A stretch of 64,000 bases of DNA from Saturnia japonica (lineage: Eukaryota; Arthropoda; Insecta; Lepidoptera; Saturniidae). The translations under genes were made by a program, and so were the position numbers. The notes beneath the pieces are model-generated. The model was not told the DNA's origin, made no database searches, and saw only the letters and a program-made list of their open reading frames with translations. The stretch lies in contig CM065318.1 of the NCBI GenBank assembly GCA_033032175.1, forward strand, positions 17,236,001-17,300,000. Reading direction: 5' to 3'. Shown here in pieces: positions 9,721-22,500 of the stretch. How positions within the stretch are numbered: the stretch's first letter is position 1; every line of letters begins with the position of its first letter.

Positions 9721-12700
9721 AATTGTTAGGGCTTTAGGGCCGTGATGTATTTTTACGTACGTGAATTTTATATTTCGTTACGTATTATCGAAAATATATT
9801 ATTCGCCGTCTATTTTAAAGTAAACTGGTATTTGGATATTTTTATAGTAGTATAAAAATAATTTCCATTTAATTTTTTAAGATAAAAATATCATATAGTT
9901 TTGAAAAATATTTGTTTCCTAATTACAAATCATCACCTACGTCAGTGATTGTCAAACTTTTCTGACCAGAGGCCAATATTGACAATATCAGATGCCATCT
10001 TCGGGGACCCATATATGAAGTCTTTACTCTTATTAGTATTATTATAATTTAGTCAGATGTTAAGTTGATAATGTAATTACAGCTAGAACCCCACGAACCG
10101 TAAGTTGACGATCACTGACCTAGATGTCTCTTTACAGTTAGTGTATTAATATTATTCTTTTTTTATCGATATTCATACGAGTTTAATTGATAAAACCCAC
10201 GGCTCGCACAATTTTACGTACACGCGGGCTGCAAGTCTATAGGATGGAGGTCCAAATATCATTCGGTCATAATATGAAAGACTGACGGACAAGACTACAA
10301 GTATTTTATAAAATAGTTTACAAATATTTAAGCACAATGGCTTTAGAGTGTGTTAAAAATATTAAGGCACCATAAGTATCGATTATATTATATCGATATT
10401 AACTCTGCTACTTATATCGATTTTATGAAAGTTTCGATGTTCTACAACCTTTGTTCGATGTTTAAGAACCGATGTGTAATTATTTTTTGGGGTTTGCTTA
10501 AATTTTAAATCTGCATTATTTTCATTTACAGTTATTTATCGATGTCGCGTGCCTGTTGAGCGTGAATAATTACTTTAATTAAAATAGTTGTTTTTTTTGA
10601 AAAATTATCGGTACTATAAAGATTTTCAAAAAAAAAAAATTACAATTACATTAATTATTGTAGATTACAAATAAAATGTAATACCACGTAAGGACGTTCG
10701 GAATTTGATTGATTGATTTTGTACGTTATTATAATATAAAACGGCTTAAATTAACTTGGAAGTATTGATTTTCCAAATCGTTACGAGTAACATTCTTTGT
10801 AGATGTAAATTTTATAAATTACGTAATAATAAGACTGCATTTAATCATAATAATTATGTAAATATTGCTTCTAGAATTTGTAAGTTTGGGAAATGGAGGT
10901 AAAGTCAAAATTATTCTTTTCACTTGACATTGGTAAAGTTGCCTACATAGGCAGAAAGTAATTTTTTTTTAAATCTAATTTATTTGTTTCTATAAGGAGT
11001 GAAATTAATTTAAACTTAACTCTTATAAAAAAAAAATTGTGTAATCTTTTTGTATTTGAAAGCTTTATGAACCCTTTACACAGATGTATAAGAATTTATT
11101 AGTATTATATTATGCAGTTGAAGAGTTTCGATCGTAAAATATTTATTTAAGGGCGATGCATACGTGATAATTTGTTCCATCTTTGTACGAGGCAAGCTTA
11201 AAGAGAGACGAATATTTTTTTTTTCATCAAATAAATCCGATTAAGGGACAAAAAAATCGAATTTGTATTATAGTTGTTTCTTACCCGCCTTGTACAAGAT
11301 GCGATTTGAAATATCAACGAGTCGTTCGAACTAACTCGGTGTTTGATTCAGTGACGTCATTAAATGGATTGAATGTACGTGTGTAATAATGATTGCGTAT
11401 TCGCAATGATTTACCTATACGGTTAAAGTACTGATGGCTCATTGTAAAACCTTTTCTATAACGTAAAGGATGCATTTTAGTGTATAGATAAAAAATATAT
11501 CTAATTTAAAAATTATCATTAAAAAAAAAATTCCATGTCACTCTTTTATGTACCTACAACTCGTACTCGTTCAATAGATAATTTCATTTTTATTTTTACC
11601 TTTACGTTAAGAGTAAGCTTGCACGCGGTAATTGTACTCAAATTTTAACCTCTACATGTACGTGTTTTTGTTTTCATAAAAAAGTTAAATGGTTAATAAA
11701 GGTTATTATTGGGTATTGTTGGATATAAAACAATCGTTCACCGGTTTTGATGAGGTCAGCGTCAGGATACTTGGATTCCACCAGATTCACAGTTTTGATA
11801 CTTTCTCGATAGTTTATTTCGGCAACGGTGAACGTGCCGCGGCCGGTGCGCGCGCGAGTGTAGAGGCTGTTGGAATAGGAAGGGGTTGGGAATGTAAAAG
11901 GGACGTCGAATCAGCGAAATGTTTGACAACTACGATTTATAAATCAAATCGGCCCGTATTGGAACGTACTGTATATTGTATTGTAGAACGTAACGTATTA
12001 TAGAAATACATCCCAAAGTATTTAAGGGTTAAAGCAGAATGAATCAAATATTGAATGTGTTCGTTCGACTTAACTCGATATGATAACGTTATGCAGCTTC
12101 ATTAACGCTAGTGTGTTGTGATATTTAATTGTTAATTATAAAAATGTAAGCTTCAAAACGCTTTTGTTGATTTTCTCAATTTGTTTATATGTATATTAAT
12201 ATCAATAGTTTTACGGCTCCATGGTAAAAAATATAATATATTATTATAATATTATGTTATACGAAAATTACTCTTAGAATATGATTGGTGATCGGTGGGG
12301 ACGGAGGGTTGGTTTCTGTTTTGTATCTCTTTTATGTTTGATGATTATCAATAATTATGATTAAGAAAGCGTATAAAAATATGTCATAAACAGCGTTTCT
12401 TGATACTAGGCGTCCGAAATAATGATGCTTTGAAAATCGATATTACGAATGACAAATGAAGAATATAAAAAAAAAACGGCACTTGAAGAATTTTATTTTC
12501 AATACTACGACAGCTATCGTACAAACCTAGTAAATACATAACTTTAATGACACCACACACATATTGTCTATCTATTATTTATATAATATAAACAGGCAAT
12601 GACAAACAGATCAGTAACTCTTTCTTTTCTGTTTGTCAACCGATTTTTTTTTTTTTTTTAAGAAGCTATTGGCTAGCTTTAGTGTTATCAACAATGATGT

Positions 12701-14467
12701 TTTATAAATAGACGCGATATCCTGTCACTAAAAGCAATTTGAACACGGTACAATATTTTGTTATCAGCATGTTGACACAAAAGAGATAGGAAATCACAGC
12801 GTAAACTGGAAACTCTGTTGTCAAAAAAGGACAAAGGTTTCTTCGCGCTCACCTCGGTATCAAGTCAAAAGTGAACTGAAGGCAATAATTGCCCACCATT
12901 CACAATGGCATGTAAAGAGCTTCAATGCCGTATCTACATAGAAAACGTCATTGGTGATCAATGAAAAAAAATTTTGATACAATTTTTTTCCTCAATTGTT
13001 CAATTATGATTATGGTTGAATTTCGATCAATCGGCGAACACTAAGTTAATATAAATATGGTAAACATTATGATATATTTGTGATGTGTCGAATTAAAGGT
13101 TATATGTTTTACTGGGAAGTGACCGAAAACGATACGTGGCATAAACCGTACCATTGAACTGTAATTACTTTTATTTATTCAATTCTATTATGCCGTCCAT
13201 AAATAGTATTATATTATTAGATTTAAGAAACGCTGTTTGTTCCTAATGGACATAAAAATATGTATATGATCACATCGATTCGTTTAATAAATTTTTAATT
13301 AAATCCAACCAAATGTTCAGTATGATTGTTATGTATTTGTGATTTCATGCTTTTTAACAATAATCTAATTTAAAATACGCTTTGTAGTTTTATATATATA
13401 TAAGTAACGATTTCAATTATCCATTAATCAGTTCACACATTTAGCGATTTGCTTTTTTGTCACATCCAAGAGAATTAAATAATATTGCCGAATTTAAAAT
13501 AACTTTGATTGATTTAGTCAGTCAGATGGAGAACGAATTGCTATAATGTTATGTACAGATTAAAAATTGAATACATATCAAAGGCTGCGAGTAATATTTT
13601 ATTTAATAATTATATTTTCCTTATCGAAGTTTTTTAACTCGTATTGTTTCCTTATTTAATAGCAGATTTTTGATCAAACGTTGCCTATTTAGTCAAACTA
13701 AGAACCGTCACGGAAATTTATGTGGATAAAGAAAATAACTTTATTGTATTTATTTTTTTCTGTGAATTTTATTGATTTGTTTGAGTTTTGTCTTCAAGAT
13801 TGTCAGCTCATATTTTTTAAATTGTTGTATTTACTATAGTTTGGTTTAGGTCGTAGTCATTCTTATGTTTTAAGAGACTTATACAGTATGTTTTTGTTTG
13901 TTTTTAAAACAGAATTTAAATTATTTTCATGATACAAGATATCTTTCGTAATAAATACACACTACTCAATCAAAAACTGTAGATGGCGTCACGCCTTGGT
14001 TCAAACTACAATAGACAACATTTGGTATTCTGTTAGTAAATTTTTTTTGTCAGTTTTTCTTATATCATTGTTTAATATTTAACAAAATCAGATGTTTAAT
14101 TTTCGGCGTCTTTAGTATGTGTGTCAAAAATAAACAAATTTTGGTTTTGTACCAATAAGTTTTGTATAATTGGAATTGTTTTGTTTGCGTCTTGATTTTA
14201 AGTTATTTTTCGGGTACCTACGATGATGAATAAAATATGTTCCTACAAATTCCATCACGAATTTCGTTACCATAATTTTTTAATTTTTAAAATTGTGTAA
14301 CTAGATATTTTTTTAGACTGATTGATTAGATTAGGGATCGTTCGGGTCATTCTAATGTGACTCCTCTTGAGTGGTTATAAAAACATGTCCATTTTGGGTT
14401 GTCACAAGCGTATTTGCTTTAAAATGTACGCCTTTTTTGTAATAAAACTTGCGTTTCTATGTTTGTT
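9721..14467. other. Long AT-rich stretch poor in repeats
   Basis: About 4.7 kb with no gene, no terminal repeats and no copy of the repeats that fill the rest of the window. A 104-codon open frame at 11689-12003 has no recognisable motif and no flanking splice logic, so I do not call it. A polyadenylation-like GTAATAAAAC lies near 14440. This could be the distal part of a very long 3' UTR of the adaptor gene, or plain intergenic DNA. Confidence 0.4.
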
Positions 14468-14710
14468 GTTTTTTTTATCGACTTCAAAAAAAACTAAGGT
14501 TACTAAATTCGATTTTTTTTTTATGGATGTTTAGCCATAACTTCTTTTTTTATAAACCGATTTGGATGATTTTTTATTAGATAGGGATACCTCAAGGGTG
14601 GTCCTATTTTAATTTCATTGGCATTGGACCTTCAACTTCGAAGATATACCAAGGAACTCTTCAAAACCATCGAAGTTCGTTTTCTCTTTTGTTTAAAAAA
14701 CTTCCAATAA
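14468..14710 (-). repeat. Interspersed repeat family A, copy 4 (inverted)
   Basis: Read on the minus strand it has the family order: ACTTCGATGGTTTTGAAGAG, the TCGAAG word, CCAATGCCAATGAAATT, CCTTGAGGTATCCC, then TGGCTAAACATCCATAA and the T-rich end. It is one of the fullest copies. Confidence 0.7.
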
Positions 14711-15184
14711 CAATAAGACACCGTAAACATTTCAAGATTAAAAGTATTTTTGATAAAAACAGTTACACTTTTTAAAGTTCACCATCAAACATACCTACGT
14801 AATATGTGTAACGAATGCGAGCGAGTTGAATGCAGAGTTAAGGAATTCGATAGTGCTGTGACCTAATTATAATTATTGCTTTCACTTGTCGATAAATATC
14901 AACGTCGTTTTAAATTTAACATTTACATCTCAGATAACATAATTAAAAAAACAAGATAATTTATCAAACATTTTTAATCAATTATTCCACATAGTATTAA
15001 ACTGAAATCTATACAAATAAATAAAATTACAATTCGTTTATAAAAATAAACTCCTAACACGATGTATAAAATCAAACGATTCTCAGTATAAAATCGTGAC
15101 AGGCGCCATCTCTTAACAATACAAAAATAACCATGAAAATATTTGATTTATTCATATATCAACTGATCTATATAATTAAATAAA

Positions 15185-15500
15185 ATTGAAATGTCAAAAC
15201 AACAGTTTTTTTAGTAAATGGATTTGAAAGTATATACGATACTTAAACAATTAAAAAAACATTTTTAAAATTTTTTGTCTGTTTATTCCGGGTAAACTCC
15301 GAAACGGTTGGACCAATTTTGACACCAATTCGGGCGCTTAAATGGCTTACGCTGAGCAAACCATAAGAGATATAGCAAATTAATTTACTACATAATCGTA
15401 GATATTAAAAAGACCTACAAAAATGTCACAGAGACTATACGTCTATCTTTTAAGGAACACTCACAATAAGCACTTTTGTTTTAAAATAGCCGGGAGCGGG
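15185..15500 (+). repeat. Interspersed repeat family L, copy 1
   Basis: It starts near AAAATTGAAATGTCAAAA and contains TTTGTCTGTTTATTCCGGG and CCGAAACGGTTGGACCAAT. Related copies lie at 34430-34760 and 54515-54970. The CCGAAACGGTTGGACC block is common at the ends of lepidopteran repeats. No coding frame remains. Confidence 0.55.
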
Positions 15501-15784
15501 GGAGTAAAATTCGCAAGGGCAATCTGTATTCCAGGTAAGTGAAGCCACGCGCGCATCTAGTATCAAATACATCTCTTAAATTTAATCACAATCATATTCT
15601 TTTTTCGCCATTTCCCGTGCTTAGCGGAGAATAAAACATGTTTTCTTGTAACATAAGTTGATGGATTCGAATCAGTCACTATTAAAGCAAACCAAAAAAC
15701 ACGGGGTTGCAACTTGAGCATTAACGCGATCAGTGAACGAACCACAACCCACATGTCTACAATAAAGGCGGGTGAAACGAGTAA

Positions 15785-16430
15785 TCTATACTATTATAAA
15801 GCTGAAGAGTTTGATTGAACGCGCTAATCTCAGGAACTACTGGTTCAACAGGAAAAATTATTTAATGTTGGATAGCCCATTTATGTGGGAAGGCTAGGCT
15901 ATATATAACATCACGCTACGACTAATAGGAGCGGAACATAAATGAAAAATGTTGTAAAACGGGGAAAATTTATACCTTTAGAGTTTCTACTGCGTGCGCT
16001 GCGTAAATGGTTAAAGTTACGAAAAAATCATGTGTCGGAATTGTTTCTCTTAAATAGTTTAAAAAAAAGTCCGCGATATTACATGTATATCTTTTATTAC
16101 ATGTATATCTTTTAAAGTTGACTCAATATAACATTTTTTATGGTAATAAAATTTGTTCCAAAATAATGCATTATTTGAGGAAAGGGTTTTTATTAACATC
16201 GTAGTAATCCTTATCGAAATAAATAAGTAATTCATCACAAGTATTTAATTTTGAACAAAATTTCCCTTTCCATCAATTGATTTCAATGAATATCGAGATA
16301 TCACAGTTTTATAATAACTCCGCAGCAAAGTAAAGAAAGTTTCAGCTCCTTTAGATTTGTATTAGAATTAGAATTGCCTACGACCCACTCTCTCATAAGT
16401 GACGCAGACGAAGTTGTACGGGTCAACTAG
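15785..16430 (+). mobile_element. Nonautonomous Helitron-like element (646 bp)
   Basis: It starts TCTATACTATTATAAAGC after an A and ends CGGGTCAACTAG. The body matches the elements at 5884 and 31142. The GACGCAGACGAAGTTG block just before the end is the same in all three. No coding content. Confidence 0.72.
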
Positions 16431-16789
16431 AATTTTATATACTAAAAACCTTCCCATAAGTGTATATGCTTAGATTACCCCAACAATCGTAAAAATCAGT
16501 CTTGTAGTTTTTTTTTTTATAAAATCGCACACATACAAACACAATGGGGAAACGAAAGACCATCCATCCTTTTTTTGAAGTGTTTTAAAAAGAAAACAAT
16601 TAGCGTGATCAAATAGTTTATTGTGTAGCCAAAAACAGATACAAATATAAAAACAAAATATCACATATACCTTCATAATGAGAGCCTCAGTTGTATTTTT
16701 ACATTAACTAATCTAAGATTAATAGCTTACTAATTACTGTTTTTCTTCATAATTCTTGTTTTCATTATATTAATCGTTAATATTACTAA

Positions 16790-17070
16790 AAAGTCATTTT
16801 GCAGGAAAGTGTTCTTCTTCTTCTTCCTAACTTGGCAACCGGTCCTCTTTAATGAAGACCATTACTGCCATTATCAAGTGAATATAATTGTCCTGTCTTA
16901 TGACGATTTAAGTGTCCTAACAAGATGGTGGCTCCCTTGTTATAACTTTCTAGGGAGTTTTTGTGAGATTCCGGAGTACATGTTTTTAGTTTATATTTAT
17001 AATCCACTTCATTTATGCAAAAAACCAAAATATATCACGCAAAATAAACCTAAGCAAATAAATTAAAAAT
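16790..17070 (+). repeat. Interspersed repeat family J, copy 1
   Basis: Begins with TTCTTCTTCTTCTTCC, then TAACTTGGCAACCGGTCCTC, GAAGACCATTACTGCCATTA and CTAACAAGATGGTGGCTCCC. The reverse complement of the same order occurs at 42090-42370; partial copies are at 36838 (+) and 55885 (inverted). The open frame across it is chance. Confidence 0.65.
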
Positions 17071-19143
17071 AAAAACCACAACATGCCACTTTAAGATCCC
17101 GCCAAAAACCCCCAGGATAGTGTTTTGAAATGCATAGACATTGCGGTCTTACTTTTACAGTAAGGTTTGATTAGGTTTGTTTTTATAGTGTTGCCTATCT
17201 CAAAAGTGCAATAGCCTCTACGATCGAAACATCAGCTTTATAAGTGGAAACTTTGGAAATGTCATGGTAGGTATAGTTTTCTTGTTCATTTCATGAACTT
17301 CCGTCCCCTTTCTTTTATGAAAACCCCATATTATCAGTATGACTCTGAATAAAAGAACACACGTAAATCAGGTAAGCAATTGAAAAAAAAACATTGCTAG
17401 TGTACAAAATCAACTAACTAATTTTGTTTAATCATGCATCTCCTTTTAAATACAAGTCACAATTTCTTACGATTTATGTAAAATGCAATGCCAACTTTAT
17501 TTTCGTAAATGTAGTTCATAAAAATATTATATTATCTATAATTAAAAAAGCAATGGTCTTTCAAATTTAAACTACAAAATTTGGTTTAATTATATTACAT
17601 TTTGTACCATATAAAATTTACCCGAAAAGTTGCAATATTATTTTAACTGGCAATACCAAACGTACTAATTATATGTTGGCAATATTATATTCATTTTTTT
17701 CCGAATTTTATAAAAATATCCTACACCAGCAAAAACTAAAGGATATAAGTAAATGGATCATTTAAAAAAAAATCGAATTATCATAGATAATTAAATAATA
17801 ACTTTCAAAATACTACAAAAAAATTATAAATCAGTTTAAAACTTTTCAATATTCATGATTATAAGATAATATTTTAATTATAACTTCGCCGAAGCATACG
17901 GAAATAAAACAACAATTTTTTTTTGCCGTTCCAAATAAAATATTTAAAACCTTGATAATTAATGTAATAATATGGCGTATCATAATTAGTTACGTATACT
18001 TACGTTAAAAAGGCGATAAATTATCTTTAAATTGCATTATCTACAAATTCAGCAAATATCGTTTCGATCGGTTTGTTCAAAGAATGTTTATTAATAAGGG
18101 CACCAAAAGCTGCATGCACTAAATCACTGCCTAATATCAGTTACGTTTCAAAAACTGGCTTTTCTCACCTAATTATAATTTTTGGGTGTATCTTTCTATT
18201 GACAACATTAAAAATCTGGTACCGAAACCATTAAAACAAGATATTTTTCGACAAAAATTTGTTCAGTAATCACACAACATAATCGAGTTATGTCATATAG
18301 TTGCCATACACTCGTATCTAAAAAAAGGTTTACATACGTCATCAGTTTATCATATCGATTTTTATTCCGAATCGATTAAATACTATGATATCGATATATC
18401 ACCAACGATGTAGGGAAGTTAGTTAAGAGATAAAAAGTGCCACAACATACGGGGTTTTAACTGAAAAAGTATCCAGAAAATAAAGATTCGAAAAATGACC
18501 AAAATCGTGCTATGGACCTGAAATTAATAATAAATGATGAAAATGTAACCTTTGCGATGGTAACGCCGCCATCTTTAATTCAACTTGATTTCTCTGACAC
18601 TTATTATACGTAGTCGGGGCACTCCTTATAACTATCTACACTTCATACAACATACTTAATAATCTAAAAAACATCTTATACATACCTACATAAATAAATG
18701 CATCTTTTAATGTTTTGGTCTTCACTCGAAGAACTTCTCCGCTGCTAATTAAAGCTTCTTTATGACAACTTATATCGTAAATACGTATGTAAGGGTTCAT
18801 TACACACAATCTGCTTATTTGGAAAGCAAGACAGCTGCATAGTTGCAGTTTGATCATAATTTCTCCCTTTGTATGTCAAGTCCACTTCCAGAGATAAGTC
18901 AAATGAATGTCATGTAGGAATGACATTAAATACACGATATTTAGGGGAGTTTCACTTTTCATATCATAAAGGGTCATATCAAAAACTATGAGAAAATGTA
19001 CAATATAATTGATTGTAGAAATCAGATATTTTTTTTAAATAATACTCATATAGTTTTGCTTCAATACTTTTGTCCTTATATGTTAAAATATGACATGAAA
19101 AAATAAATAGACCTGTAAATCCCCCCTACTTTGGCTGCCTAGA
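17071..19143. other. AT-rich intergenic stretch downstream of TECPR2
   Basis: No open frame of interest and no repeat family recognised. The 3' UTR of the minus-strand TECPR2 gene should occupy the right-hand part. A minus-strand ATTAAA/AATAAA-type polyadenylation site is likely among the many candidates (TTTATT words near 19100) but I cannot choose one. Confidence 0.45.
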
Positions 19144-19510
19144 TCAGATTATTTCCCACTCGCTATCTAAATTGTCATCTGGCGATATTACACGATCGAT
19201 AAATCCATTCTTCATATCAACTTTTAACTCGATGTCTTCCAAATTCCAGTTATTTGGTAACTTTACCACTTTGGGTACCAGATCGACAGGTTTATGTTCT
19301 TTTTTAACGGTCAAAACCGGTTTCGGTAGATCGATAAAGTCTATAACAGGTTCTATTTCGATCTGCGTCGGCGGCAGTTCGTCGTTATCTTCCGGGACCG
19401 GTTGTGGAGCGGCGATGCTCAAAGATTCCAAGTTGAGCATTTTCGCTAATATCTTCTCTTTCTCTTCTATTTGCTTCTCGAGTAGTTCATCGTCCTGTTG
19501 CTCAATATTT
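19144..19510 (-). CDS. TECPR2: TECPR2 exon 9: coiled segment and LIR
   Basis: The acceptor (minus strand) is TTTAATTTCAG. The first base completes a Gly codon with GG from exon 8. The exon encodes EQQDDELLEKQIEEKEKI, a charged helix, then a Pro-rich stretch and the terminal EWEII before TGA. W663 and I666 are the LIR anchor residues, with Asp and Glu just before them. Confidence 0.9.
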
Positions 19511-22500
19511 CTGAAATTAAATAAAACAGAGTTATTAAGGTTTCTGTTAATATAAGAACTCGGAACGCGTCAGAGCATTAGGCACCTAAACAATAATATT
19601 TAAAGAAAAAGGGACTTATACAAATATTTTGGATGTCTGTCTGTTTGATGTCCAAATTTAATTCAAAAGGCTAAAACGTTTTTTGTAAAATTTTGTAGAC
19701 GAGAGCTTATGTCGTTCCGCAAATGATAGGTTATTAAAATGTTCAGTAAAAATAGGTTTAGAAATCCTAAATAATAAATTATTTTTAAAATGGTTAAATT
19801 TTTATTAATTCTCAACTGATTTTGTGAACGAGAAGTATACCGTAATTACTAATTACTCAATCGTAAAATAAGTATTAATAAAAATAAAATTACGAGGCGA
19901 AGAAATTACCGCGTAATAAACGCGTACGGATTTCGCGGGTACAGCTAATATAATATGCTTAATTAATAAGCTTTTAACGTGACACTTTATGATCCAATAA
20001 ATATAATCCATATGTATCCAATACACATAATTCACTAAAAACAATTTTTAACAAAAACGAAAACTAACTTCAATGATTTTCAGGAGTACCCTTGTGTATC
20101 GTCGAGTCAAAGGTCCAATGCGAATGAAATTACAATGGGACCAGTCTTGAGGAACAAGAGGTCAAGGGGATCCTTGCCAACGATAACAGAATCATCAAAA
20201 TCGGGCCATGAACACTGAAGTTATGGCTGAGAATCCATAAAAAAAATATACATTTGAAAAAACATAAAAATTTGAACTCACCCGTAAACACTGACGTTCA
20301 TAACGCTCGAGTTCGTATAGGTGACGTCTCTCCTAACGGGCGTGGTGCGACGCGGCGTGCTGCCCCCCGAGCTCGTCGTATCTCTCCTCCTACTCCTCCG
20401 GCTGTGGATCAGCTCCTCGTCCCATTTCCTCGCCATTATACTGTTATAAACCTTCAGTTTACGCTGTAGTTCCTCCGCCCTTTTAACTTCCTCCGCGTCG
20501 CTGACGTCTCTGAACTCGTTAACGATCGATTCCAAAACGTTTTCGGATATATCGCTGGGCAATTTTCTGATCGGCGGCAATTCGAAACATTCCTCCGCGC
20601 TTGCGACGGGATTGTTATCGATTGTATCATGTTTGGTAAACATTGCTATCGGTTGCTCCAATACGCTGGTTATGTAGGGGACCGTCTGCTCGATGTGGGT
20701 CAAGTCTCGGACAGTGTTCACGGCGTGTTGTAACGATGTCGTTAGTGATTTTGTCATTGGGTTGATTGGTTGTTCTGTGGGATGTTAATAATTACAATTA
20801 GAGAAGTTGAGGTGTAATAGGGTAGCGTGGTATGGGCATTGTCAAGAGGGAGGAAGAAACTCATGTAACTCGAAAAGTGTTATATAGATATAGTATTAGA
20901 GGGAAACCGAAGTAAGTATGGATGGGTTTTCTGAAATGTTTTTTTTACTCGACTGCGAAATAGGAGGGTTATGTTTTTATATGTCTATTCCTTTAACACG
21001 CTCTGTGGAATAAACGGCTTGATGGATTTTAGCATACGAGGTGTCGTTAAATTCGTCTTAATTGTGGGAGTGACATAGGTTATACAATACTTAAGTGCAA
21101 GGACTGGGAATCAAATAAAAAGCGATATTAGAATTTCTGTTGCAGTCAAGTTTTTAAGCACAGTATATAAACCAAAAATAATAGCGGCCACTGAGACACC
21201 GGGAATTCATCCTAATTATTTGCTGCAAAGTTCTCGGGGTATATACTGGCAGTTCTCGAAAAGCGACAAACCAAAAGAGTCATTATGACAGGTTTATCGC
21301 CCCGTGATAAATTGATACTCTACCACTCCGTTGATTATTGGATATACATCGGCTGATCCCGGAACGCGATATACCTAAGCGTACCATTATGGAGGATTTT
21401 ACACTTGGTGTATGACGGTCGCGACTTTGAGTCCTCGTGGCGCAGTGGCAGTAAGCCGTAGTATTGAGCCGAGAGGTCGCAGTTACAATCCTCGCATATG
21501 ACTGACCTTTATGTGATGAGCGTAATTGTCAGTTGTATGTCTGGGTGTTGAATATCTATTTGTATGTATATCAGCGGTTTAGTTACCATATCACAAGTTT
21601 TGCTTAGTTTGGAATTAAATGGCCGTGTATAAAATTATCTACAAATTTATTTTTAATTATCGCGCCCTACCACCCACCACATCTGAAGAGAAGAACTATA
21701 CTATACCATTTTTTATATTGAGATACTGTATTATTGTAGTGAACCTTTTTTTTAACACAACACGCTAGCCCCGATCTAAGATTTTTTGGAACCGGGGCAA
21801 AAACTTGATATTGGCCCCCTCTCTCAACCGTTTGAGATTAATTGTTTAAGAATTTTTTTTATAATTTCAGAATGAACCCTTAGGATGTGGGTAAAAACCA
21901 ACTGGGCGTTTTAAAATCAAATTAATGATAAAATACTCGTGCTCTTTTTGTTTTGGTTCTAAACGGTGAATATAAATATTTCCCAATTTCATAATAAATA
22001 TGTCTAGATATCTGGTATGAATTTAGGAAGGAGTTTCTGCAATCTTTACAAATGAATACATCCAATAATATGAACCCGTTTACTTCCTTCTAGAACGACC
22101 AATGGCCTAAAAATATTATTTTTTTTCTACTCTATAGTAAAGGATAACGGGTGAATGCGTGTGCGACGCCAAATGACATTTTTTTCTTTATGTAATTTTA
22201 TTTCTCTTCAAACTGTCTGCTTTTGAAATATGTCCTCTTCTGTAGCTATCAACAATATATTTAAAATGAACTAAAACATGTACCTAGACAGATATTTGAT
22301 AGTAATATGCGAATTAAAAAAAAAAACAGTATATATTTTTCTGTGCTTGAAAATTCAACAAAGTCATCTCAAGACGTTGTCTCGGATTGTATTGTCTATC
22401 CGTTAAAAACTAATATATAGAAATACAGAGCCATTGCTCGTATACACGAATATACAGACGGAGTGGGATGAGTATTATTGTATGTAAGAAATAAAAATAC

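Noticed and set aside
11689..12003. 104-codon open frame in the intergenic region
   Set aside because: No domain, no splice context, no homologous motif; AT-rich DNA of this length is expected to contain a few such frames.
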